Source: Scortum barcoo (Eukaryota; Chordata; Actinopteri; Centrarchiformes; Terapontidae). From it: 64,000 nucleotides of DNA. Below the pieces are notes generated by a model. It did not search any database and had not been told where the DNA came from. It worked only from the letters and a program-made list of their open reading frames with translations. Location: positions 6,534,354 to 6,598,353 of the forward strand of contig CM041531.1 of assembly GCA_023238725.1 (NCBI GenBank). Reading direction: 5' to 3'. Made by a program: the position numbers and the translations under genes. Shown in pieces: positions 12,984-25,060 of this stretch. Within the stretch, counting starts at the first letter, position 1. Each line of letters begins with the position of its first letter.

Positions 12984-15300
12984 ATTAATGTTTTTTTGTT
13001 GTTTGTTTTTTTCAGTTGGTTGGGGTGTGTAGTGGCATGACATTTGCTTTGCTTGCAGTGGGGGAAGACAATAGATTTTGAGAGCCATCGAAATAAACTG
13101 GCACTACAAAGTGTGATCTTTTATCGGGACATGGTCTTCAAACTTCAGCTGAAGGTGGTCTGATGTGAAATTTTGTGTCTGTCTGGGTGTAAAAAGGGAA
13201 GCATTCTTTCTCTGATCTGAAATTCAGCGCAAATTAATAGGCACAGTGGTTGATTTTGTGTTCTGCCCCCTCTAAGCATTCATTTCACACAGATGGACAT
13301 CTTGTTTTGAAGTGAAGCACTTGGAGCAAAATTAGACGGGAACATTGAATGACAACTGCATGCCTGAGGTGACTAACGGCAGCTTAACACGCTAACTTAT
13401 CAGAAAGCTGAGGTCCCTCTGAATGACAAGTGTTGGCAAGCATTGCATGCCATGTGACAGCAGCTATAACTCTATTTTTGGTGTGACTGAAGACAATTTG
13501 TGACATAGCTCAGCTTGCAAATCCAGTCACAACTAATGAGTTCTGAAACTGGTATCAAATCTGCGTTTTGCGATTGCACCAAATGTGTCACACAGCCACG
13601 TCAAGAAAAGGGTCTGACAACGAAAAACTGGACATTGCTAGATCTGCCTGTGATAAAAATGTCAATGATCGTTCTAAGTAATTAGCATCTCACACAACGT
13701 GGCATGAATTTAAAAAAGAAAAAAAAAACATGCTGACAGCTGTCACACTGTGATTCCTGACAACTTATCAAGCCTGATGGTGTCTGGGCTAACTGGCCCT
13801 GGATTCAAACGATCTGAGAATATGCAGCATAAATAACAGCACAAATTGCTCATGAAAATCACACTGTAAATATAGGTTAGCCTAGGTAAGGTGTTTGCTA
13901 GCAACATGATGGGTTAGGTCATGATCAAGGTTTGCATGCTTCTTCTTTACCGTCATTTGCCAGGTAGGTTGTGCTAGGATTAAAAAATACAAAATAAGAT
14001 TATAAACGGAAGATTTGGGGATTGGAATTGTGAGCATTAGCAAAGCAGCAGAAGGTGTAATAATATCACTCGCCTTTCTCCAAACTGAGCACATACTGTG
14101 ATGTGTTATTGCTGTACTGGTTCAGTTTTTGGATCAAATCTAATTAACAGGCAGAGTAAAAAGCAATGTGGTATTGCCAATGCCCATGTGTAAAAATATA
14201 CACAAGTTTGTATTTCCTTACTTCTCAGAAGCCATGCTGACATAGCCTTTCCTCTAACCCTTATTAGTAACCATGTCTGGAAATGTAATGCTTTACCACA
14301 TTTTTATGCCCAGGAAAAATGAAAGTTTGAGAAATAAATAGCAAATAATGCTACCATTTATGGATTAGTTCACACACAAACACACACACCACTACAGGAA
14401 GACATAGGGACATTTACAAAGGTCAGAAACTGGAAGAGCCACAGTTTCACACATGAAACTACTTGACTTCCCTACATGGCATTTTGCTGTTTGTTTCCAA
14501 AATTAGCATTCTCAATTAAATTAGGATAATGCTTTAAATTCCATGAAAGTGAACATTGTAAACTGTGATTTTATACACACAAGTACACAAGTACAAACTT
14601 TGTCCATCATGCATCAATCAGCATGCACACCCACACACAGACACAAATAACTGTATCTTGAGTGCTTAGATAAGTAGCAAAATATAATGTTGGCTAATAA
14701 TTCTCTAATGATCTATAATAATTCATTTGACAGAAATAAAGCTGGAGTTACTCAGTGGTAAGTTGCAGATACAGTGGATGTCTAGATATTTCTTTTATCC
14801 AAAGATGAATATGTTTTTTTTAAAAAAACAAACCTCAGGGATCCATTATAAAGCTGACAGGATGTGAGGAAAGTCTGAACTTCAACTTGACATTTATGAA
14901 ATCACAGTAAAGAACTGCTTTGTAACCAGTCAGTGCAGTTCAAACATTTATCTGTTGTGGGATTTAGCGGGCTCGCTGATGCAGCGATCCAGCGTAAATC
15001 CTCCTGCAATTAAGTCCACTCTGTGTGTTCGTCTGTGTTTTAACTTTTTAATAGATGACATGCAACCATATCATTGATATGCTGCTGATCTGATCACGTG
15101 TCAGAGCTTGTTCAAGATCAAACTCCATGATTTTGTGATATTTTTGAGGAACTGAAATTAGCAGGTACTGTAAACACCAAGTCAGCTTCTTTTTATGTTA
15201 CAGTGGTAAATAACACAATCATCAATTTCACTATATGAGAAGATATCAATCGAGAAAACAGTGCTTCGAGTGTGTTCGATTAAGTATTAAATTAAAATTT
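12984..15300. other. noncoding DNA, no gene seen
   Basis: AT-rich. Short CA stretches occur near 14370-14390 and 14625-14645. Nothing exon-like stands out. Confidence 0.45.
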
Positions 15301-15420
15301 AGACCTGGGGCTCACCAAAAAGTCAGGGGATCAACACAGTGATTACAATTTATACGTAGAGGGACATGAATGTTTGTAATAGCTGTCAAGACATTTTACA
15401 CAAAATCCTAATTGTCAGTC
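15301..15420 (-). repeat. dispersed teleost repeat, copy 2 (fragment)
   Basis: CTCACCAAAAAGTCAGGGGATCA, then GATTACAATTTATAC, then GGGACATGAATGTTTGTAATAGCTGTCAAGACATTTTACAC follows the antisense order of the same family as the copy at 3755-4012. The copy is diverged and short. Confidence 0.45.
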
Positions 15421-16879
15421 ATCCCTGAATATCAAAAATCAACAGGCTGCATCATCTGGAAAGTCTGTGTAATGTATAATCTGAGTAACAACAATTTTCT
15501 GTTAAAAGGAAATGTAGCAGATCTGATTGTACCATTCAGTGGGAACAAAAGGCCTTTAGAGAAGGTCAAGACAACAATAAGATCACAATGATGTTCCTTT
15601 GACTACAACACAAAAGTCTTGCAACTAATAGACACCAGCAGCGGAAGCAGATTCTATTGAACATTTTTCGGTGCACATCCATAGAGTTTTGTTTAAAACA
15701 GTGTGTCAATAACCAGCTCTGGTTTTCTGAGAACCCTGAAGGACTCTGAAAAGTCAACAAAACACACATACACACACACGGATGCCTGGAAACATGTACA
15801 CCGAGCTTTTTTCCTGCAATTTCAAAACCTAAAAGTATCAGAAATAGCAAGTCCTGTTGCACCATACTCGTGATCCCTGTCAGATGTGCTCAGTGTCTCA
15901 TTTCAGACTGCGAAGCTTGCTCTCTTGACCAGGCCAAATCAACCAATCAGAGGAGGGACGGAGTGACCTCCTGTGCCCCCAGAAAGGCACTTTCGTGATG
16001 GCAGGCACTGAAGGAGTAACTGAATGTCACAATAGTTGACAGCCCCTGCGACAACTTGGAAAAGCACCTGCTGGTAAGACATGTCTTGAAATGAGGATTT
16101 CTGAGAGTGAAAGGAGCAAGGAGAGTGTTCAGAATGAATCACACAATCCTTGTCAGGTCGCTGTGTTTGGCGGCAAATCCCATGTCAGAATACATGGATG
16201 CAGTCCAGTCTGCTTCTGAGAGAGAATGGAAAATCGAACCACACGGTGAGTATGTATACAACAATATATATAAATCCATGTGTTGTCATTACTCATACCA
16301 TGCTATCATAATGAGGGCAGGCCGAATGATTAATAGTTGAGAGGATATGTTATACTTCAAATGTAAAGAAGAAAATCTGTAACTATGCAAAGGGCCAATA
16401 TCAGCATCACGGTGTGTTGTGTATCGTGCCTGGACTCCCTGCAGTTGCTCAGGGAGTATGGTTAGAAGTGGATTATCCTGGTTAAGTGAAGATAATGAAT
16501 TAATGAGTGAAGGCTTGACATGAGCTATGCGACTTGAGTAAAACTCATTGATGCAGAAGTTCTGAAACTCCCCTTGTGAGCGAGAAAACACCAGCTGGCT
16601 GGTAGACGGAAAGATACACATCTGCTACCATTTGCATGCTGAAGTGACTTATTTCCCTAATTGAGATTTAATCAGTGGTATTTTAACAAAGACTGTCTCA
16701 CATATAGACTCTCTTAACAACGGATATATGCCGAGCTGTAATTTATCCCAAACGCTAGCTAATGGAGATTATTGTTTGATCCATTGCACCTGAGTAGTGA
16801 TTTTTTAATTTTTTAATTTTTTTTAGCTCTTGGCTAGGTATATTAATGATATCATTTCTTTCTCTCCTGTCCTCACGAG
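15421..16879. other. noncoding DNA
   Basis: There is no supported gene. CA-rich stretches occur near 15760-15780. The block 15940-16260 is less AT-rich but has no recognisable coding content. Confidence 0.4.
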
Positions 16880-17180
16880 CAATCAATAACCGACAACAGT
16901 GAATGAATCATGTTTAATCACTCCGGGGGTCTCCGGGTTCTCTCCTCCTCCTGCTTTGACATGCTTGTCCTGTGTGCACGGCACATTATTGCCTTGCTCT
17001 GTCAGCACACCAGAGGCCCTAAACAAGCAAGCATGGAAAGTTTCTGTAGAGCAGGAATTGCAATCAATAGAGAGTGGTAGCATGTGCTGCTGGTTCAACG
17101 CCACCCCCCTTGTAAAAGGCCACTTCACCGGAATCAATAGCTGTACGGCACGCTCACGATGGGAACACAGGTACTAACAT
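16880..17180. other. candidate conserved noncoding block A
   Basis: About 300 bp of complex, repeat-free sequence with balanced composition, standing out from the AT-rich surroundings. Both strands carry open frames of about 85-90 codons without domain resemblance, which suggests a low-stop noncoding block rather than a gene. Conservation cannot be tested here. Confidence 0.2.
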
Positions 17181-18514
17181 AGGATGGCGGGGGGGCATTC
17201 TTTCAGCGTTAGCTCAGGATGTGTCCTAAATCCAATCACCAGCCTAAAAGACCAAATAATTGTTGACAAAATTGACTAAAGCCTACAGAAAAGTGTGCAT
17301 TTTAAACTACGCAGTGAAAGAAATATTACCCTTCAAAGATACACTCCACAGGAAGAGCCCTCACACATTATAGTCTTCGTCTCATTCTTAGAGTTGTGCG
17401 TGGACATGGCAGTGTTGAGTGGCCCTGGAGAGGAAGATGAACGCAGCAGTGATGGATGCCCTCCCCCCCTCATTCACAGTCGAGGCACGGGCGGCAATTA
17501 AGCAGTCGAAAGTGGGGAAGTGGAGGTGATGCAATGGCGGCAACACAGCCAGCCAGAGTTTTGTAAACCTCCTGAGCTAAATATGATGAGTGTGTTTTCT
17601 GCCCGGTTCAAAGGAAGACAATCTGAAGACCCTCTGAAAGATGCTGACGTACAGTATGCGGCAAAACAGCCTGTCCCGCACTCAATGAAGAGAAACTTGA
17701 AGATTTTATCTGATGAAACGCACAGGAAATAGTGGAGAATATGCAGCCTTTTGAAGTTTGTGAGTGCTAAAACGCTGTTGTCACTGACTTATACAGAAGG
17801 GAGTCCAGGCTACTCAATGTATATTCATGATGCAAAATCCTGTCTCAATTATAGTGTTGATCTTTATCAGCCGAGGCGTTTCTTGCTGCTTGGTTTCTTT
17901 TGAGAACTTCAAACAGACTGCTGGCTTGTTCACAAACTTCCTTACTTGTAATTACTTTGTGCCGAGTGTTTTTATTTCATGGCAGGCCTTCCTTCTTTGC
18001 TTTCTTTTACTATATGCAGCTGGCTAATTGCTAAAATGCTGCTATAATGTTGAGGGGGTGGACACAGCCCCCTTCATTCTGGCTTGTCAAGCTGCAGGGG
18101 GCGGGGGCAGTAAACGGCCACACTAATGGACACACACGCACACACTGCTGGAAGCATTAAGACTCAACAAAGCCAAGATGTGTTAGGGACGGAGGAATTC
18201 TCAAGTAATTCACGCTACTATATGTGTGGTATGGAGCTTGATGCGGAAGAGAATAACAAGTCACCACGCACACAACTCTTTTTTTTTTTTTTGGGTGGGC
18301 AAAACTAGTTCAAGTTAAAAATGATGTAAATAGATTATTATCTACAACCTCAAACTTTGAATGTGGAAAAAAACAAACAAAAAAAGACCTTTTCTTCCAA
18401 TTCAACCACTATAACACACATAGACCAAGAAGACTAAACCATCTCACCTCCTATAACAGATAGGCTCAAATGTTGTTAAGTCCATTTTGGAATAACAGTC
18501 TCATGCCCTGATGT
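17181..18514. other. noncoding DNA
   Basis: Unclassified, partly less AT-rich sequence (17400-17700 and 18050-18120). A T-run lies at 18281-18293. No exon is supported. Confidence 0.4.
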
Positions 18515-18690
18515 ACATTTCAACATTTCAAGAATTTATTGTCATATGCACAGCAATTTACATCAAGCAATCACTGGCAATGAAATTCTTAAATCAACAA
18601 TATTAACAAGAATAGAACCACTCTAAAACCACTCACCATTAAAGAAAAATATATATATAAATATAGACCTAAAACATAAATTATACAACT
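18515..18690 (+). repeat. fish LINE/SINE-tail type repeat
   Basis: AAGAATTTATTGTCATATGC, then ACAGCAATTTACATCAAGCAATCACTGGCAATGAAATTCTT, resembles a common fish repeat whose core is 'ttattgtcatatgcacag..caatgaaattctt'. An AT-rich TATATATAAATATA stretch follows. Confidence 0.6.
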
Positions 18691-20489
18691 AACTTATACA
18701 TTTTAAGTAAATATATTACTCAACAGAGATGTACAATACACTGAAAACACAGTTTTCTTTCATTTGTCATGCTTTATATTGAAATAAATAAATCTGCAAG
18801 GAAAGGTGAATGTATTTCAGAGAAATATTTCCACCTTGACTTTTTGGGTGCTGTTGTGTAACAAATTTATTGTTATCAGAATTTTTTGATATTTCTCAAA
18901 TATCAATATTTTTATCAGTGTACAAATTCCAGTGTAGGATTGCTACAACAAACATCCATTTGAATTATAGTCAAGTTAACAATACAACAGAGGTTCCTGG
19001 CTATGGCTTCAGATATTGCATTTTCCATTCCAGAGTCGAGTACGATTATAAAAGATTTAAACTGCTCCCTAAACTTTATAACAAATGGGAGAATATGTTC
19101 TTAGCAAATTGGTTTAATTGGTCTTAACGGAAGTCTAATCACAGCTAAATCTAATGAAGGTGTACCCACAAACACAGCATCCGCGTGAAGCTCTAAAGCG
19201 ATTGTCTGATGCGCCGCAGGTACTGAGAGAATAATTACTCAGAGGTCTCTCCTTCACAGTTGGATGTAGAGGTCTAATGACAGGTAATTTAACCTCCCTC
19301 GCCTAAAGCTGGAATCTAAAAGTCATGAAATTGCCATACTATGAAAAACTTCCTGCGTGCAGACAAAAATAAAAGATAAAATCATTACTAATACAGGCCT
19401 ACAAGCAATAAATGAAACTGGAAAACACTATCAATATCATTCCAGGAGTTATTTTGAGATGATGTGTTTATTTGTGCATCCAGCTTTCCTTCAGCGTGCG
19501 TCCTTGACTTCCACCGCAGTCAGTCTTCTGCTTTATTTTAAAATGTCTTTTGACAATGCCCAGGGAACAGGTGTGAATCTTTCATGTGTAGGTGGAGATA
19601 GAAAATAGCGATGCTGAGAGACCATGAAAATGTTTTGTTATGCGTGTACGTGGTAATTTTGTTACAAGTCAAATCCTATGTTCCTTTTGTAATGATTAAT
19701 TCCCAGTATTTTTTCTTTTTTTTCTATATATCTTCTTTGTTTGGTTTTCCGTGGCATTATCAAACTCCCATGAACGAGTGATTTACAGATGAATAAGTTC
19801 TTACTCTATTAGATATCCCATCTATGTACATAGAAAAATGGCTTTGATGGCATTAATCTCTTGCAAACACACACTCTAGTTAGGAAGAGCACTGACAGAA
19901 AAGCTCATCATCACTGCTGTTGATAAGATAACTCAACCAAGTCATATCAGGGGAAAGAACTCTAATAGTTCACATCTTGGTGCAAATACCAAAGACCACC
20001 TGCTGTTATCTTCTGTATTTCTTGCCAGAATAATTCCTTTTATTTTATGTCCTTTTAAACATCCACTCTCACCTTCTATCCACCCACACAGTGATGCTTT
20101 TACACAATATAATCCTGGGAAAATACCTAAACGTTCTGGGTAAAGTGGCGTACTACCATCCAGTGATATTTTATTCTGCACCAAAGTGATGTATCGGCTA
20201 AAATAGTCAATATTTAGCAATTTTTGCCCTGTGTGTAGGATCCATATCAGCAGATGGAGCCTTTTGTTGAAGTTCTTCCTGGCTTTTTATTATCAGGAGG
20301 ATCTTTTTGAATGGCATTCAGGTGTGTGGGCGTGCTGCATTTGTTTTTCTCTCACCACCGCATACAACTGAGTGACTGAAACTAAAAGTTAACTCGGAAA
20401 CACTTAATAATGTATTGGAGAGGCATGACCTTTATTCCATCATATCCCACCCCCCCTCCGCTCTTAATACTGGTTGTGATGGGGAGCTT
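18691..20489. other. noncoding DNA, no feature resolved
   Basis: AT-rich and without recognisable genes. Isolated 60-90 codon frames have no family resemblance. Confidence 0.45.
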
Positions 20490-20780
20490 GAGGCATCAGT
20501 AGCAGCGTGCGACAGGTGCAGCTAATTGGGTTCATAAAGAGCATACTGATTAGTGATTGCTCCTGCGTCGGTAAGAGAAGAGCGGTCGTTTCAGGCTTAC
20601 ATGATTGATGGTGTGAATAACCGTGAATATTCCTTTAAAGCACAAGATGATATAATACCAGAAGGAAGGAAGTGGGGAAAATATGTGAACAGCAGGAGCC
20701 AAGTCAGCTGTTTGATGTTGGTTTTTGGAGAATAATAAATGGGACGGGCGACACAATTCAGACAAATAATGGTTGTCCTG
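20490..20780. other. candidate conserved noncoding block B
   Basis: Complex repeat-free sequence with several homeodomain-type cores (GCTAATTGG, CTGATTAGTGATTG) and an E-box-like CAGGTG. It resembles enhancer-type sequence in character. This is a judgement by eye; no conservation data are available. Confidence 0.2.
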
Positions 20781-21560
20781 ATTGGAGTTTTGGCAAGCTT
20801 TGGTGTATATTTTGTTCTTTCTTTTTGTCTTGAGAAATTTCGCTGTGTAGATAAATGTTCTCCCCGACAAAAAAATGATAAAACTTACAACTGACTGATA
20901 GCAGACAGCAGCACTCACTTGTTGTTGTTGAGCATCTTGTGGTATTTGTGCACTAAAGCCTATTCTGGCACATATTTTATTTTTATTCATCTATATGCCA
21001 TTCTCTTCATTGCACAAGAAGGATGCTCACTTAAAGACGAACTACTGACAAATATGCATCTCTAGTTGTTTCTTTTTTCATGAAAGTTGATGACTTTCTT
21101 GTTTTTTTAAATAAAATCTCTTTTTTTCCTTGACATTTTGTGTTGGTCTCCATCACTTTCTATTATTTTTACTTACCTTTACTCATTAAGTCATACATAT
21201 CTACGTCATATTTCAAACCAGCACTGTGCATTCAGCGGAATAACCCACAAAAGGTGTTGATAAAGATGATCGTGTGAATAGATGCTTATTTTGTGCTGGC
21301 TTGCTTGTAAAAGCTTTCTGTACTGATAAAGACAGAATCGCTACAGCTAAGCACAGGACAGATCCTTTGTCTTACGAGGAGAAGAGGAGCCAAATGCAAC
21401 CCCCCCCCCTCCTTTTCTCCTCTGTCCCCATCTCCCTCTCCCTTCATTGCAGGCTGTTATTTTTGCAGGTGCATCTGCAGTGATCTATTTTTCTCTTCAC
21501 ATCTTTTAATGATTCATGTTTAGGGGTTTCTCGCCCCCTCATTCTAAAAACTCAGGGAAC
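20781..21560. other. noncoding DNA
   Basis: T-rich patches and a short C-run near 21400. No gene is seen. Confidence 0.4.
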
Positions 21561-21564
21561 AGAG

Positions 21565-21599
<35 letters not shown>
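21561..21599. repeat. (GA)n microsatellite
   Basis: About 39 bp of GA with one early interruption (AGAGAGCGAGAGAG). Confidence 0.95.
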
Positions 21600-21604
<5 letters not shown>

Positions 21605-22733
21605 GGGAGGACTGATCAGAAGAACAAGTGAGTGATCATAAGGCTATGAACAAAGCGTGGGATTAGAAACACAAAGAATAAAGAGGAGCAGAATACCGTT
21701 TTTAAAAAGAGTGGCAGAAAATAGGCTTGTAGAGGAAATTATGAAATGGCTGTTTGACAGTGAGGTGTCTGCTGGAAATAGTTGCTGAGCATTGAGGTAT
21801 TTGCCGGATATGGCCAGAGTCTCTGGGATCCATCAAGGTGAAAAAAAATGAAATTTCAGCACAAATGACTCAATACATACATTCTTTATGTCTGTATCAG
21901 AGCGCATCAATTACTGAAGGATAGAGGGACAGTGGCTTTGTGCTTTGAGAGTATTAAAAACTATGGATGAAGACCTATTTAAAATATATTGTTTTTAATA
22001 TGAATGATAACAAATATGTAACTCGTGTCAATAGAAAATATGCCTGTAATTAATTGTTGGAGTTCAATATTAGAGTGCTATATAAATAAACATTACTAAT
22101 TAATATGTAAGTACAGTATTACTGTAATAAAAGCTAGTTTATTTTAATAAAAGTATTAGTTAAAAAATTACTATTTCCCCATACAATGTCTATAATCAAG
22201 TTTTTTTCAGTTAAAAAAAGAAAAGTAGTTTCTTAGTTATATAAACCTTACCTGGACCCTTGTGAGATGCCTGTGCTGCATTTTAATGTTGCTGAGTTGT
22301 GATGTTATATCCTGACACACTGACCGTGTACCTTAGTAAATCTGAATCTTAATTAAAGATATAGTCAATGACTGCATTGTACTACTCTGCAGTGCGCACC
22401 TCATAAATGTGGAAACATTAGAAAACACAATCAATACTGTGCAGTTTTATTGGGTCACTGCATTATACTAATATGCATTTCTCATATTTTGTTTAGCCTC
22501 ATTTGAGCATTAAAACGTTCATTTGATCAACAATGGCCTGCTTGACATCAGTGTCTTTCCTGCATTGGGATATTTTTTTCTGATGAATTGTCATTTGAAT
22601 TGACATTTTCACCACGACGGCTACTAAAACACCAACGCTTGATGTTAGTGTAAGAGATATTGCTTTCCCCTCTTGATTTGTTAAACAAATACTCAATGAC
22701 ACATTCACAACTTTGTAAAACAAACATTTAATC
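21600..22733. other. noncoding DNA, AT-rich
   Basis: Very AT-rich between 21960 and 22200. Nothing coding is supported. Confidence 0.45.
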
Positions 22734-22779
22734 ATTTGCTATTTAAAAGCCAGATAATTTGCTATTTAAAAGCCAGATC
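22734..22779 (+). repeat. 23 bp perfect tandem duplication
   Basis: The unit ATTTGCTATTTAAAAGCCAG plus AT occurs at 22734-22755 and again at 22757-22778, identical over 22 bases. The lack of divergence means a recent duplication. Confidence 0.9.
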
Positions 22780-22959
22780 AGACATGGTAATAAATGTATC
22801 TCTACAAGAAGAAATGGACACTTCATTACTGTAATTTATTTAAAATATGAGATAATTCATATAATCTTGGCTTTTTTTCTTCTTTCAAAGACCAAAGCCT
22901 CAAAAATTCCAACTGATTTTAATCAAAGCTTTTCTGACACAGTGTCAAGAAAAAAAAGA

Positions 22960-22991
22960 CTATTGTGAGCCTATTGTGAGACTATTGTGAG
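22960..22991 (+). repeat. three-copy 11 bp tandem repeat
   Basis: CTATTGTGAG occurs three times (22960, 22971 and 22982), each followed by a single base. It lies 180 bp from the 23 bp duplication. Confidence 0.9.
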
Positions 22992-23139
22992 ACAAAGGAT
23001 ATTTTATTCACTGCAAGGTTGTAGTATTTCACTGACGTTCTGCAGATAGGTATGTTCAACAAACCGGCAACTCACTGTAAAGACATTACTGTAAGTCCAA
23101 AGAACAGAAACATGTGAAAAAATCTTTCTCATAGGTCAA

Positions 23140-23435
23140 CATGGGGGCAAGATGCCTTCTTGACTTTTTGAGGATATTGAATAACATTTTCTTTTTTCAT
23201 TCTCCACCGTTCCAAGCGTTCACTGCAAGTGAGTGCTTCCTTGATGTGAAGGTGATGTTGCAGAACCATGAACATGATTGCCCAGATAATGAGCACTCTT
23301 TCTATATTGTCATGTGGTCAGCCTGCATGGGCTCTCATCATTATTGTTTTTCCGCCGTTACTCCATTCATCACTGCACCAGTTAATCTAGTGATGCAGCC
23401 TCGAAGCATAAAGGAGCAGTGGGGTAGGTAATGTT
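23140..23435. other. candidate conserved noncoding block C
   Basis: Complex sequence with open frames on both strands (23141-23431 plus, 23341-23526 minus) but no protein resemblance. It carries TTAATCTAGTGATG and CATCATTATTG motifs. It could be a regulatory element or just low-stop DNA. Confidence 0.2.
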
Positions 23436-25019
23436 GGGCTAACAGGGCAACATTTAGGGATGACGTTTGTGAGCACAATTTCACATTTTTAATTACTGAT
23501 CCTCCAATAGTCACACATAGCATCATTCTACTGAAGCTACAAGAAAGAATCAGTGTCAGTAAGGAAATAGATATTATGTGTGTTGGTGGTCTTATGGCGA
23601 GACCAGCTATTTACAGGCCACAACAATCACAGGAGGTCTTGTTTGCCACCAACAAGAGAGAATGCAGGTCATACCTGAATCCTGGTGCGCTTAATTGGCT
23701 TTCCACAGCCACTTCTCTTCTACGCAGACAAAGACTAAACCTTAAACGTCAAGGATGAGCGTTATTGTTCATTGTTCACCAAATCAGGTCAGCTCAGCTG
23801 AAAGAGTCACACCGTCAGCTACAATACACTCTTGTTTGTTCGTCTACTTTCTGTCTCTAATGCTGTGTGCAGTCTGACCCGTTCATTTCAGGTAGGAACC
23901 ACAAACTTGAGGTTATGCAGCCAATGATGACAATAAGCTTCAATAGCTGCTAATTGCTCAGATTTTAATCATTTAATTTCCACCTTCAGATGCGTGTTTT
24001 AAAGTGATGGTGAGGTGCTAAGTGACAGTCAAAAATGCCCAGAAATAAAATACTGCTGAGTGTTTCTTTGTTGGGTATTGACAGGTCATTAGCTAATTAG
24101 TTGGGAGAATGGTGAGTTTCTGACTCTGACTGAAGAGCAATACAAAGATTATTACAGGACAAACTTGTACAACCGGCTGATGTTTCAGAATGAACATCAT
24201 AAAGAACATCTTCTTAGTAATAAAGCAGATAATATTTGGTCTTTACATAGAACTCTTCTTGATTGCATATAACAAAAGTCACTCCAAGTCACAATAAACA
24301 CTTACCTGAGGACGACCAACTGTGTGTGTGTACTATTATTTTTACATAACATAAGATTTTCATCTTCCAAGAGTCCCTAACGTCACAAATGCAAATGATG
24401 GCTGACCTCTTGCAGTTAATCCATGTCTTTATTTTTCTGAGATGCGTCAGATGTTTTATTGAATTTAATTTTAAAAATGTGGTAACGTGGGTAGTGATAT
24501 ATTATAATATAAGCACCACCAATGAGAAATACGGGGTAGCTCATAAAAAGAAATATATTTCAAATGTGATGTTTGAGGGTAATGTGAGCAGGCCTTAGAA
24601 AGTCTTCGTTCATAAGTAGTTTTTAAGGACTTCAGGCCATGTTATTGCTGTAGAAATTGTTGAACAAGGTCAGTTACTTTCTTTGAATTGCAAGCCCACT
24701 GTACATATGGCCTCATAATCCTCTGAGAACAAGCTTTTATTTCAAGCAAAGAGGCTGCCAGAGTCAGTGCAGACGAGTGTGGCACAACTCTTTTGCTGTA
24801 CCCTTTTTTTTTTTTCATAACAGTCATATCCATTCGGAAAGTTGAGAGCGCATTGGTTACACTTGGAGGAGCAATTTATTTCAAGGTTCATATGAGGAGG
24901 TTAGGCTAGTTCTGTGTGTGAATAAGCAGCCCAGTCAGACAGAGCTCAAGCTTGGATGCACATACTGAGGAGCCATTTTTATTTTTCAGCTTTCATATGG
25001 CCTCTCCCAGACATAAATA

Positions 25020-25020
<1 letters not shown>
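23436..25020. other. noncoding DNA
   Basis: No supported exon. A T-run lies near 24805-24819. Confidence 0.45.

Positions 25021-25060
<40 letters not shown>
25021..25060. repeat. (CA)n microsatellite
   Basis: Sixteen or more CA units followed by TACACC. Confidence 0.95.

Noticed and set aside
12870..13088. 72-codon minus-strand frame of alternating Tyr and Ile
   Set aside because: It is a translation of the TA microsatellite.
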